The position numbers were made by a program, and so were the translations under genes. A stretch of DNA of 7,826 nucleotides from Zoogloeaceae bacterium (lineage in GTDB: Bacteria; Pseudomonadota; Gammaproteobacteria; Burkholderiales; Rhodocyclaceae): the NCBI GenBank assembly GCA_015657735.1, contig SSSX01000008.1, positions 1 to 7,826 of the forward strand. Direction: 5' to 3'. The notes below the pieces were generated by a model that searched no databases, had not been told where the DNA came from, and saw only the letters and a list, made by a program, of their open reading frames with translations. Every line of letters starts with the position of its first letter. Position 1 is the stretch's first letter. This document shows positions 1 through 6,245 of this stretch, piece after piece.

Positions 1-2685
1 GTGGGCGGACGGGGTGACGACGATGGCTTCGGCCGCTTCGTCGGCGACCCGGACGAGGGTGGTCTTCGAGCAGATCAGCACGAAGCGCAGATCGTCGGCG
101 AGGCTGGCGAGCAGATCGTGGTTGTCGCCGGCGGCGCGGATTTCGACTTCGGCCTGCAGCGACGAGCCGAGCTGGCCGGCGGCGCGGACGGCTTCGATCT
201 CGCGCTGCACGTCGGCGCGGATCGCGCGGATGGCGGTCCACCGCGCCAGCAGCCCTTCTTCGCCGGCCTGCGCGGGCAGGGCGTGGAAGAAGTGCAGCAT
301 CACGCTGTCGTCGGCGTCCTTGGTCAGCAGCTGCCAGATTTCTTCGGCGGTGAAGGACAGGATCGGCGCCATCAGCCGGACGACCGACTGCAGGATGTGC
401 CACAGGGCGCTCTGGGCCGAGCGGCGGGCGGCAGAATCGGCCTGCGTGGTGTAGAGGCGGTCTTTCAGGACGTCGAGGTAGACCGCGCCGAGATCTTCGG
501 CGGCGAAGTTCTGCAGCGCCTGGACGACCCGGTGGAATTCGAAGCGGGCATAGTCGGCTTCGGCCTGGGTCTGCAGCCGGCGCGTGAGGGCCAGCGCGTA
601 ACGGTCGATCTCGAGCCACTGCTCGACCGGCAGCATGTCGGTGGCGGGATTGAAGTCGGCGGTGTTGGCGAGCAGGAAGCGCAGGGTGTTGCGCAGGCGG
701 CGGTACACCTCGACGACGCGGTCGAGGATTTCCTTCGAGATCGACAGCTCGCCCGAGTAGTCGGTGGAGGCGACCCACAGGCGCAGGATTTCGGCGCCGA
801 GCTTGCCGGTGACTTCCTGCGGCACGACCACGTTGCCGAGGGATTTGCTCATCTTGCGGCCGGTGCCGTCGACGGCGAAGCCGTGGGTCAGCAGGCTGCG
901 GTAGGGCGGATGGCCGTCGATGGCGCAGCCGGTGAGCAGCGACGAGTGGAACCAGCCGCGGTGCTGGTCGGAGCCTTCGAGGTAGAGGTCGGCGCGCGGG
1001 CCGTTGGCGTGGCCGTCGTTGTGGGAGCCGCGCAGCACGTGCCAGTGGGTGGTGCCGGAATCGAACCAGACGTCCAGCGTGTCGCTGATCTTTTCGTAGT
1101 GGTCTGCTTCGGCGCCGAGGAGTTCGGCGGCGTCGAGCTTGAACCAGGCGGCGATGCCGGCGTGCTCGATGCGCTGGGCGACCTGCTCCATCAGTTCGAC
1201 GGTGCGCGGGTGGAGTTCGCCGGTTTCGCGGTGCAGGAAGAAGGGGATCGGGACGCCCCAGTTGCGCTGGCGCGAGATGCACCAGTCGGGACGGTTGGCG
1301 ATCATCGCGTGCAGGCGCGCCTGGCCCCAGGCCGGGAAGAAGCGGGTGGCCTCGACGCCGCCGAGGGCCAGCTCGCGCAGGCTCGGGCCGCCGTCCGGCT
1401 TGAGGTCCATGCCGACGAACCACTGGGCGGTGGCGCGGTAGATCAGCGGCGTCTTGTGACGCCAGCAGTGCATGTAGCTGTGGGTGATTTTCTCGTGGGA
1501 GAACAGCGCGCCGACTTCCTGCAGCTTGTCGACGATGACCGGGTTGGCTTTCCAGATGTGGAGGCCGCCGAAGAAGGGCAGCGATTCGGCGTACACGCCG
1601 TTGCTGTGCACCGGGCTGAGGATGTCGTCGTTGGTGAAGCCGTTGGCCTTGCAGGAGTTGAAGTCGTCGACGCCGTAGGCCGGGGCCGAGTGCACGATGC
1701 CGGTGCCGGCGTCGAGGCCGACGTAGTCGGCGACGAAGATCGGCGACAGGCGGTCGTAGAAGGGGTGGCGGAAGCGGATGTGGTCGAGCTTGCCGCCGCT
1801 GGCACGGGCGATGATCGTGCCGTCGAGGCCGAAGCGCTTGAGGCTCGATTCGACGAGTTCGACCATCAGCACGAGCAGGCCGCGGGGGGTGTCGACGAGC
1901 GCGTATTCGTGTTCGGGGTGAACGTTGAGGGCCTGGTTGGCGGGAAGGGTCCACGGGGTGGTGGTCCAGATCACCGCGTAGGCGTCGGTGTCCGCGGGCA
2001 GCCCGGCGGCGAGGCCGAAGGCGGCGGCGAGCTTTGCCGGCTCGGCGCAGACGAAGCCCACGTCGATGGCCGGGCTCTGCTTGTCCTGGTATTCGACTTC
2101 GGCTTCGGCCAGCGCGGAGGCGCAGTCGAAACACCAGTTGACGGGCTTGAGGCCCTTGAAAACCCAGCCGCGCTTGACCATTTCGGCCAGGGCGCGGACT
2201 TCGCCGGCTTCGTTGCCGAAGTCCATGGTGCGGTAGGGGTTGTCCCAGTCGCCGAGCACGCCGAGGCGGATGAAGTCTTTCTTCTGTTCGGCGATCTGGT
2301 CAGCGGCGTAGGCGCGGCACAGTTCGCGCACCTTGTCGGCGGGCAGGCCCTTGCCGTGGGTGACTTCGATCTTGTGTTCGATGGGCAGGCCGTGGCAGTC
2401 CCAGCCGGGGACGTAGGGGGCGTCGAAGCCGGCCAGCGTCTTGGAGCGGACGATGATGTCCTTGAGGATCTTGTTGAGCGCGTGACCGATGTGGATGCTG
2501 CCGTTGGCGTAGGGCGGGCCGTCGTGCAGGATGAACTTCGGGCGCCCGGCGGCGGCCTTGCGGATTTTCTGGTAGAGCTTGCGTTGCTGCCAGTCGGCGA
2601 TCCAGCCCGGCTCGCGCTTGGCGAGGTCGCCCCGCATCGGGAAGGGGGTGTCGGGCAGGTTCAGGGTCTTGCGGGTGTCGGACAT
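1..2685 (-). CDS. ileS: Isoleucyl-tRNA synthetase (C-terminus cut by window edge)
   Basis: Class I aminoacyl-tRNA synthetase that charges tRNA-Ile with isoleucine in the cytoplasm and hydrolyses mischarged valine. Read from the ATG at 2685, the frame is open for 895 codons to the window edge. Visible signatures: HIGH at residues 65-68 (within NGSIHIGHALNK), GWDCHGLP from about residue 94, NWCFDCGSALAEAE, the editing-domain threonines WTTTPWTLPAN (W240, T241-T243), the second editing motif GTGIVHSAPAYGVDDF with H332 and D341, LYLEGSDQHRGWF, and KMSKS at 611-615. These positions nearly equal those of the E. coli enzyme (about 938 aa). The last visible residues, VVTPSAH, lie just before where the family has its C-terminal zinc-binding cysteines, so only about 40 residues are missing. 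The start lies 19 bp after the ribF stop, implying co-transcription; in many proteobacteria lspA comes next. No strong Shine-Dalgarno is visible. Confidence 0.98.
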   Translation of the reverse strand, partial: MSDTRKTLNLPDTPFPMRGDLAKREPGWIADWQQRKLYQKIRKAAAGRPKFILHDGPPYANGSIHIGHALNKILKDIIVRSKTLAGFDAPYVPGWDCHGLPIEHKIEVTHGKGLPADKVRELCRAYAADQIAEQKKDFIRLGVLGDWDNPYRTMDFGNEAGEVRALAEMVKRGWVFKGLKPVNWCFDCASALAEAEVEYQDKQSPAIDVGFVCAEPAKLAAAFGLAAGLPADTDAYAVIWTTTPWTLPANQALNVHPEHEYALVDTPRGLLVLMVELVESSLKRFGLDGTIIARASGGKLDHIRFRHPFYDRLSPIFVADYVGLDAGTGIVHSAPAYGVDDFNSCKANGFTNDDILSPVHSNGVYAESLPFFGGLHIWKANPVIVDKLQEVGALFSHEKITHSYMHCWRHKTPLIYRATAQWFVGMDLKPDGGPSLRELALGGVEATRFFPAWGQARLHAMIANRPDWCISRQRNWGVPIPFFLHRETGELHPRTVELMEQVAQRIEHAGIAAWFKLDAAELLGAEADHYEKISDTLDVWFDSGTTHWHVLRGSHNDGHANGPRADLYLEGSDQHRGWFHSSLLTGCAIDGHPPYRSLLTHGFAVDGTGRKMSKSLGNVVVPQEVTGKLGAEILRLWVASTDYSGELSISKEILDRVVEVYRRLRNTLRFLLANTADFNPATDMLPVEQWLEIDRYALALTRRLQTQAEADYARFEFHRVVQALQNFAAEDLGAVYLDVLKDRLYTTQADSAARRSAQSALWHILQSVVRLMAPILSFTAEEIWQLLTKDADDSVMLHFFHALPAQAGEEGLLARWTAIRAIRADVQREIEAVRAAGQLGSSLQAEVEIRAAGDNHDLLASLADDLRFVLICSKTTLVRVADEAAEAIVVTPSAH

Positions 2686-2704
2686 GGTTGGGCTGGCAGT
2701 GAAA

Positions 2705-3649
2705 TCAGAAGGGATGCTGGATGCTGTTGTGCGCGAAAAAGGCGCGCGCCTCGTCGGCGTCGCGGGCGATCTGGGCGGTGAGGGCGTCGAGGCTGTCGTA
2801 GCGTTCCTCGTCGCGCTGCTTGCGCAGGAAATTGACGCGCAGGTGGGCGTCGTAGCAGTCGGCGTTCCAGTCGAAGAGGTGCACTTCGAGGCTGGGCCGG
2901 CCGGCGTCGTTGATGGTGGGGCGCACGCCGACGCTGGCGACGCCGGGCAAGGGGTGACCGGCGAGCCCTTCGACGCTGACGGTGTAGATGCCCAGCAGCG
3001 GCGGGCTGCGGTGCTTGAGCTGGATGTTGGCGGTCGGGAAGCCGATCGTGCGGCCGATCTTGTCGCCGTGCATGACCCGGCCGCTGATGCTGTACGGGCG
3101 GCCGAGGAGACGGGCGGCGTGGGGCATGTCGCCGTCGGCGAGGGCGGCGCGGACGGCCGAACTGGAGACCCGCTCGCCTTCGTGGTCGAGGGTGTGCATG
3201 GCCTCGACGCCGAAGCCGATCTGGTCGCCGGCGGTTTTGAGCATGCCGAAATCGCCCTTGCGGCCGCGTCCGAAGCGGAAGTCGTCGCCGATCAGCAGGT
3301 GGCGTACGCCGAGGCCGTGGATCAGCACCTGCTCGATGAACTCTTCGGCGGTGAGGCCGGCGAGCTTGCGGTTGAAGCGCGCGATGTACAGCCGGTCGAC
3401 GCCCTCGCCGGCGAGGAGCAGGATCTTCTCGCGCAGCGAGGTGAGGCGCTTGGGACGGTTTTCGTGGGCGAAGTATTCGCGCGGATGGGGTTCGAAGGTC
3501 AGCACGGCGGCCGGAAGGCCGGTGGCCTGCGATTTTGCCGTCAGTTTCGCCAGCAGCGCCTGATGGCCGCGATGCACGCCATCGAAGTTGCCGATGGTCA
3601 GCACGCAGCCGTGGTCGGCTCGTTCGGGGATTCCACGAAAAACCTGCAT
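2705..3649 (-). CDS. ribF: Bifunctional riboflavin kinase / FMN adenylyltransferase
   Basis: Phosphorylates riboflavin to FMN and adenylates FMN to FAD in the cytoplasm. The protein has 314 residues, the usual size for bacterial RibF. The N-terminal nucleotidyltransferase domain shows TIGNFDGVHRGH (residues 18-29), FEPHPREYF (52-60), LLIGDDFRFGRGRKGDF (118-134) and SSSAVR (162-167). The C-terminal riboflavin-kinase domain starts near GRPYSISGRV (183-192), with GRTIGFPTAN (199-208) as the flavin/ATP-binding PTAN motif. E255 in SLEVHLFD is the expected catalytic glutamate. The ATG at 3649 gives the normal MQVFRGIP start; the Shine-Dalgarno is poor. It lies 49 bp after tgt and 19 bp before ileS, the common ribF-ileS order. 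A promoter is visible just upstream (3674-3702). Confidence 0.97.
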   Translation of the reverse strand: MQVFRGIPERADHGCVLTIGNFDGVHRGHQALLAKLTAKSQATGLPAAVLTFEPHPREYFAHENRPKRLTSLREKILLLAGEGVDRLYIARFNRKLAGLTAEEFIEQVLIHGLGVRHLLIGDDFRFGRGRKGDFGMLKTAGDQIGFGVEAMHTLDHEGERVSSSAVRAALADGDMPHAARLLGRPYSISGRVMHGDKIGRTIGFPTANIQLKHRSPPLLGIYTVSVEGLAGHPLPGVASVGVRPTINDAGRPSLEVHLFDWNADCYDAHLRVNFLRKQRDEERYDSLDALTAQIARDADEARAFFAHNSIQHPF

Positions 3650-3673
3650 GGGGCGGATTGGGGCAAAGTTGTA

Positions 3674-3702
3674 ATTATAGCGGCAAGACGCGGGGCGGTC
3701 AG
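3674..3702 (-). promoter_or_regulatory. Sigma70-like promoter for ribF-ileS
   Basis: On the minus strand there is a perfect TATAAT -10 box (3674-3679) and, exactly 17 bp upstream, CTGACC (3697-3702), which matches the -35 consensus TTGACA at four positions. The predicted start of transcription is near 3667, giving a leader of about 18 nt before the ribF ATG at 3649. The -35 box overlaps the tgt stop codon (3699-3701). So ribF-ileS can be transcribed independently of queA-tgt, although read-through from tgt is also likely because no terminator is visible in the 49-bp gap. This is motif inspection only. Confidence 0.65.
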
Positions 3703-4811
3703 CCGCCCTGGCCGGCGCGTTCGCGGTGGAAGCGGGCGACGTAGTCGCTCAGCGTGCCGCTGGCGATGGCGTCGCGCAGCTCGCGCATCAGCTGCTGGTA
3801 GTAGTGCAGGTTGTGGATCGTGGCCAGACGCGCGCCGAGGATCTCGTTGAGGCGGTTGAGGTGGTGCAGGTAGCCGCGCGAGAAGTTGCGGCAGGTGTAG
3901 CAGTCGCACGATTCGTCCAGCGGGCGGGTGTCGGTCTTGTGGCGGGCGTTGCGGATCTTGACGTCGCCGTGGCGGGTGAACAGCCAGCCGTTGCGCGCGT
4001 TGCGGGTCGGCATCACGCAGTCGAACATGTCGATGCCGGCTTGCACCGAGAAGACCAGGTCTTCCGGTGTGCCGACGCCCATCAGGTAACGTGGTTTGTG
4101 CTGCGGCAGGCGCGGCGCGGTGTGGTGCAGGATGCGCTGCATGTCGTCCTTGGGTTCGCCGACCGACAGGCCGCCGATGGCGTAGCCGTGGAAGCCGATG
4201 TCCTCGAGTCCGGCCAGCGATTCGTCGCGCAGGTTTTCGTACATGCCGCCCTGGACGATGCCGAACAGGGCGTTGTTGTTGTCGAGGCGCTCGAATTCAT
4301 CCTTGGAGCGGCGCGCCCAGCGCAGCGACAGGCGCATCGAGTCGGCCGCCGCGGTGACGGTGGCGGGGTAGGGCGTGCACTCGTCGAAGATCATCACCAC
4401 GTCGGAATTGAGCACCTTCTGGATGCGCATCGATTCTTCCGGGGTCAGAAAGAGCTTGTCGCCATTGACCGGCGAGTTGAAGCGCACGCCTTCTTCGCTG
4501 ATCTTGCGCAGGGCGCCCAGCGAGAAGACCTGGAAGCCGCCCGAGTCGGTGAGGATGGGACCGTCCCAGGCCATGAACTGATGCAGGCCGCCGAAGGCTT
4601 CGATCACTTCGAGGCCCGGCCGCAGCCACAGGTGGAAGGTGTTGCCGAGGCAGATCTGGGCGCCGATGTCGCGCAGATCCTGGGGCGAGATGCCCTTCAC
4701 CGCGCCGTAGGTGCCGACCGGCATGAAGGCGGGGGTGTCGACGGTGCCGTGGTTGAGGGTCAGCCGGCCGCGGCGGGCGGCGCCGTCGGTGGCGAGGAGT
4801 TCGTATTTCAT
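3699..4811 (-). CDS. tgt: tRNA-guanine transglycosylase
   Basis: Exchanges guanine-34 for the queuosine precursor preQ1 in tRNAs with GUN anticodons (Tyr, His, Asn, Asp). The 370-residue TIM-barrel enzyme has every key residue at E. coli numbering. Asp89 is in TDSGGFQVFSLG, and the nucleophile Asp264 is in GIDMFDCVMPTRNARNG. The zinc site is Cys302, Cys304 and Cys307 (SCDCYTC) plus His333 (IHNLHYY). The GIVQGGM segment (184-190) and GGLSVGEP (213-220) are also present. The frame is open further upstream (to 5519), but the ATG at 4811 gives the standard MKYELLATDG start and overlaps the queA stop by 4 nt (ATGA), so translational coupling is likely. No Shine-Dalgarno is obvious, which fits coupling. 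The gene that usually follows in proteobacteria, yajC, is absent; ribF follows instead. Confidence 0.98.
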   Translation of the reverse strand: MKYELLATDGAARRGRLTLNHGTVDTPAFMPVGTYGAVKGISPQDLRDIGAQICLGNTFHLWLRPGLEVIEAFGGLHQFMAWDGPILTDSGGFQVFSLGALRKISEEGVRFNSPVNGDKLFLTPEESMRIQKVLNSDVVMIFDECTPYPATVTAAADSMRLSLRWARRSKDEFERLDNNNALFGIVQGGMYENLRDESLAGLEDIGFHGYAIGGLSVGEPKDDMQRILHHTAPRLPQHKPRYLMGVGTPEDLVFSVQAGIDMFDCVMPTRNARNGWLFTRHGDVKIRNARHKTDTRPLDESCDCYTCRNFSRGYLHHLNRLNEILGARLATIHNLHYYQQLMRELRDAIASGTLSDYVARFHRERAGQGG

Positions 4812-5836
4812 GCGGGGGTCCGGGTCAGGAACATGGCGTCGCCGTAGCTGAAGAAGCGGTAGCGCTGCGCGATCGCGTGGGCGTAGGCGTGGCGGATGGT
4901 GTCCATGCCGGCGAAGGCGGAGACGAGCATCAGCAGCGTGGACTTGGGCAGATGGAAGTTGGTGATCAGCGCGTCGGCCACCTGGAATTGGTAGCCGGGC
5001 AGGATGAACAGGTCGCTCTCGGCTGCGCCGGCGGCGAGCCGCCCGTGGCGGGCGGCGGATTCGAGGGCGCGCATGCTGGTGGTGCCGACGCACACCACCC
5101 GGTGGCCGGCGGCCCTGGTCGCGGCGATGGCGTCGACGGTGGCCTGCGGCACGAAGTAGGCCTCGGTGTGCATGCGGTGCTCGGCGAGGTCGTGCACCCG
5201 CACCGGCTGGAAGGTGCCGGCGCCGACGTTGAGCGTGACGAAGGCGCTGTGCACGCCGTGTCCGGCGAGGCGGGCGAGGAGCGCGTCGTCGAAATGCAGG
5301 CCGGCGGTGGGGGCGGCGACCGAGCCGGGGTTTTTGGCGAAAACGGTCTGGTAGCGGGATTCGTCGGCGTCGCCGGCGGCCCGCTCGATGTAGGGCGGCA
5401 GCGGCAGACGGCCGTGGCGTTCGAGCTGCACGACGAGGTCGTCGCCGGCCGGGAAGCGCAGGTGGAAGAACTCGCCGACGCGACCGAGGACTTCGATTTC
5501 CAGTGCGCCTTCGAGCCACAGGCGGCTGCCCGGTTTGGGCGACTTGCTGGCCCGAACCTGGGCGAGGGCTTCGTGGCTGCCGACGGCGCGCTCGATCATC
5601 ACTTCGACCTGGCCGCCGGTGTCTTTGGTGCCGAACAGGCGCGCGTGGATCACCTGAGTGTCGTTGAAGACCAGCAGATCGCCGGGGGCGAGCAGGGTGG
5701 GCAGGTCGGAAAAATGCAGGTCGGCGAGCGGCGGGCCGACCTGCAGCAGCCGGCTGTCGGTGCGGCGCGCGAGAGGGGTCTGGGCGATCAGCTCCGGCGG
5801 GAGCGGGTAGTCGAAGTCGTCGAGGGTCCAGGCCAT
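4808..5836 (-). CDS. queA: S-adenosylmethionine:tRNA ribosyltransferase-isomerase
   Basis: Transfers and isomerises the ribosyl part of S-adenosylmethionine onto preQ1-modified tRNA to form epoxyqueuosine, the step after Tgt. The 342-residue length is typical. Conserved segments are DFDYPLPPELIAQTPL (7-22), LLVFNDTQVIHARLFG (54-69), PTAGLHF (176-182), TLNVGAGTFQPVR (201-213), HRMHTE (220-225), TNFHLPKSTLLMLVSAFAG (292-310) and the C-terminal YRFFSYGDAM (326-335). The ATG at 5836 gives the family-like MAWTLDDFDYPLP start. An in-frame extension to 5947 would run through the tRNA-Leu gene on the opposite strand and is rejected. queA is first in the queA-tgt unit. Its promoter must lie in the 59 bp shared with the divergent tRNA gene; no clear minus-strand -35/-10 pair is visible there. 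Confidence 0.98.
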   Translation of the reverse strand: MAWTLDDFDYPLPPELIAQTPLARRTDSRLLQVGPPLADLHFSDLPTLLAPGDLLVFNDTQVIHARLFGTKDTGGQVEVMIERAVGSHEALAQVRASKSPKPGSRLWLEGALEIEVLGRVGEFFHLRFPAGDDLVVQLERHGRLPLPPYIERAAGDADESRYQTVFAKNPGSVAAPTAGLHFDDALLARLAGHGVHSAFVTLNVGAGTFQPVRVHDLAEHRMHTEAYFVPQATVDAIAATRAAGHRVVCVGTTSMRALESAARHGRLAAGAAESDLFILPGYQFQVADALITNFHLPKSTLLMLVSAFAGMDTIRHAYAHAIAQRYRFFSYGDAMFLTRTPA

Positions 5837-5852
5837 GGGTTGGTGCAGTGTG

Positions 5853-5881
5853 TTGATGCGCTGCCGGGATTCATAGATAAT
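5853..5881 (+). promoter_or_regulatory. Promoter of tRNA-Leu
   Basis: TTGATG (5853-5858) and GATAAT (5876-5881) are separated by exactly 17 bp, close to the sigma70 consensus at both boxes. Transcription should start near 5888, a few bases before the mature tRNA 5' end at 5896. The stretch after the -10 box (GCGCCGC) is GC-rich, as is typical of stringently controlled stable-RNA promoters. The promoter lies in the 59-bp gap between the divergently oriented queA and the tRNA gene. Confidence 0.65.
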
Positions 5882-5895
5882 GCGCCGCTTCCCGT

Positions 5896-5980
5896 GCCGG
5901 GATGGCGGAATCGGTAGACGCAGCGGATTCAAAATCCGCCGCCGCAAGGTGTGTGGGTTCGAGTCCCACTCCCGGCACCA
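5896..5980 (+). tRNA. tRNA-Leu (anticodon CAA)
   Basis: An 85-nt class II tRNA decoding UUG. The acceptor stem GCCGGGA (5896-5902) pairs with TCCCGGC (5970-5976), followed by discriminator A and an encoded CCA (5978-5980). The anticodon stem GCGGA/TCCGC (5923-5927, 5935-5939) closes the loop TTCAAAA, with anticodon CAA at 5930-5932. The T arm is GTGGG-TTCGAGT-CCCAC (5953-5969). A long variable region between the anticodon and T stems marks a leucine-type tRNA. It is not a queuosine substrate, so its position next to queA-tgt is not functional pairing. tRNA-Leu genes are common integration sites for mobile elements, and the sequence downstream looks like such a scar. Confidence 0.97.
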
Positions 5981-6004
5981 CAGTAAAATCAGTCAGTTAG
6001 GAAC

Positions 6005-6072
6005 GGCAGGCGCGGCGAAAGGTCGCCATTCTAGGGTTTTTGCAGCACTTTTGCAGCACTCACCCGCCTGCC
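6005..6072. repeat. Inverted repeat enclosing a small hairpin and tandem repeat
   Basis: GGCAGGCG (6005-6012) and CGCCTGCC (6065-6072) are perfect 8-bp inverted arms; allowing one bulged base, two further G-C pairs extend the stem. Inside are a 5-bp hairpin, GGCGA-AAGG-TCGCC (6014-6027), and the tandem repeat at 6038-6059. It starts 24 bp after the tRNA-Leu CCA end. It is not a clean Rho-independent terminator, because no U-run directly follows a stem. It could be a processing or termination structure for the tRNA transcript, or recombinase arm sequence of a lost element. The arms are short, so chance is possible. Confidence 0.4.
6038..6059. repeat. 11-bp perfect tandem repeat (2 copies)
   Basis: The unit TTTTGCAGCAC occurs twice back to back (6038-6048 and 6049-6059), followed by a T that begins a third unit. 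The period of about one helical turn places both copies on the same DNA face. It lies in the gene-free stretch between tRNA-Leu and the integrase-like relic. A role as recombinase or accessory-factor binding site is inference from that location only. Confidence 0.6.
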
Positions 6073-6132
6073 AGACCCTCATCCCCCGAGGTTGACGCCA
6101 TACCCAGCTCCATCGCAACGGGAGATTGCGGT

Positions 6133-6189
6133 ATGGCCGGCATCGTCGAACGCGGTGACTATCGGTAGCAGGCCACCGTCCGCCGCACT
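6133..6189 (+). pseudogene. Phage-type integrase N-terminus, relic
   Basis: The ATG at 6133 has a good ribosome-binding site, GGGAGA (6120-6125), 7 nt upstream. The reading is MAGIVERGDYR, then TAG (6166-6168), then QATVRR. This closely resembles the start of a common tyrosine site-specific recombinase family, which I recall beginning like MASIVKRGxYQxQARVRRKG, with the TAG falling at a usually aromatic or Gln position. After VRR the similarity ends, and none of the catalytic domain is present before the neighbouring gene at 6246. The location 152 bp downstream of a tRNA-Leu, reading away from it, is where an integrase of a tRNA-integrated island would lie. The match is short and made from memory, so confidence is moderate. 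Confidence 0.45.
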
Positions 6190-6245
6190 GAGCCCATTTC
6201 ACGTACTGCTGGCAAGGTGTGCATTGATGGGGCCGACCGACAACC

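Noticed and set aside
1..2781. A 926-codon open frame on the plus strand opposite ileS
   Set aside because: It is codon-aligned antisense to ileS and open only because high GC removes stop codons; its Gly/Val/Asp/Ala-rich sequence has no domain, while the minus strand has every IleS motif.
2579..4847. Long plus-strand open frames opposite ribF and tgt (423 and 373 codons)
   Set aside because: Low-complexity antisense shadows of well-recognised genes.
4877..5917. A 346-codon plus-strand open frame opposite queA
   Set aside because: Antisense shadow; repetitive Gly/Val/Glu composition and no recognisable motif.
6014..6041. Hairpin GGCGA-AAGG-TCGCC followed by TTTTT as a tRNA terminator
   Set aside because: The stem is only 5 bp and the T-run begins 10 nt after it, so it is not a convincing Rho-independent terminator.
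5880..6095. A 71-codon plus-strand open frame running through the tRNA
   Set aside because: Its first half is translated tRNA-Leu, a familiar false protein; the rest has no support.
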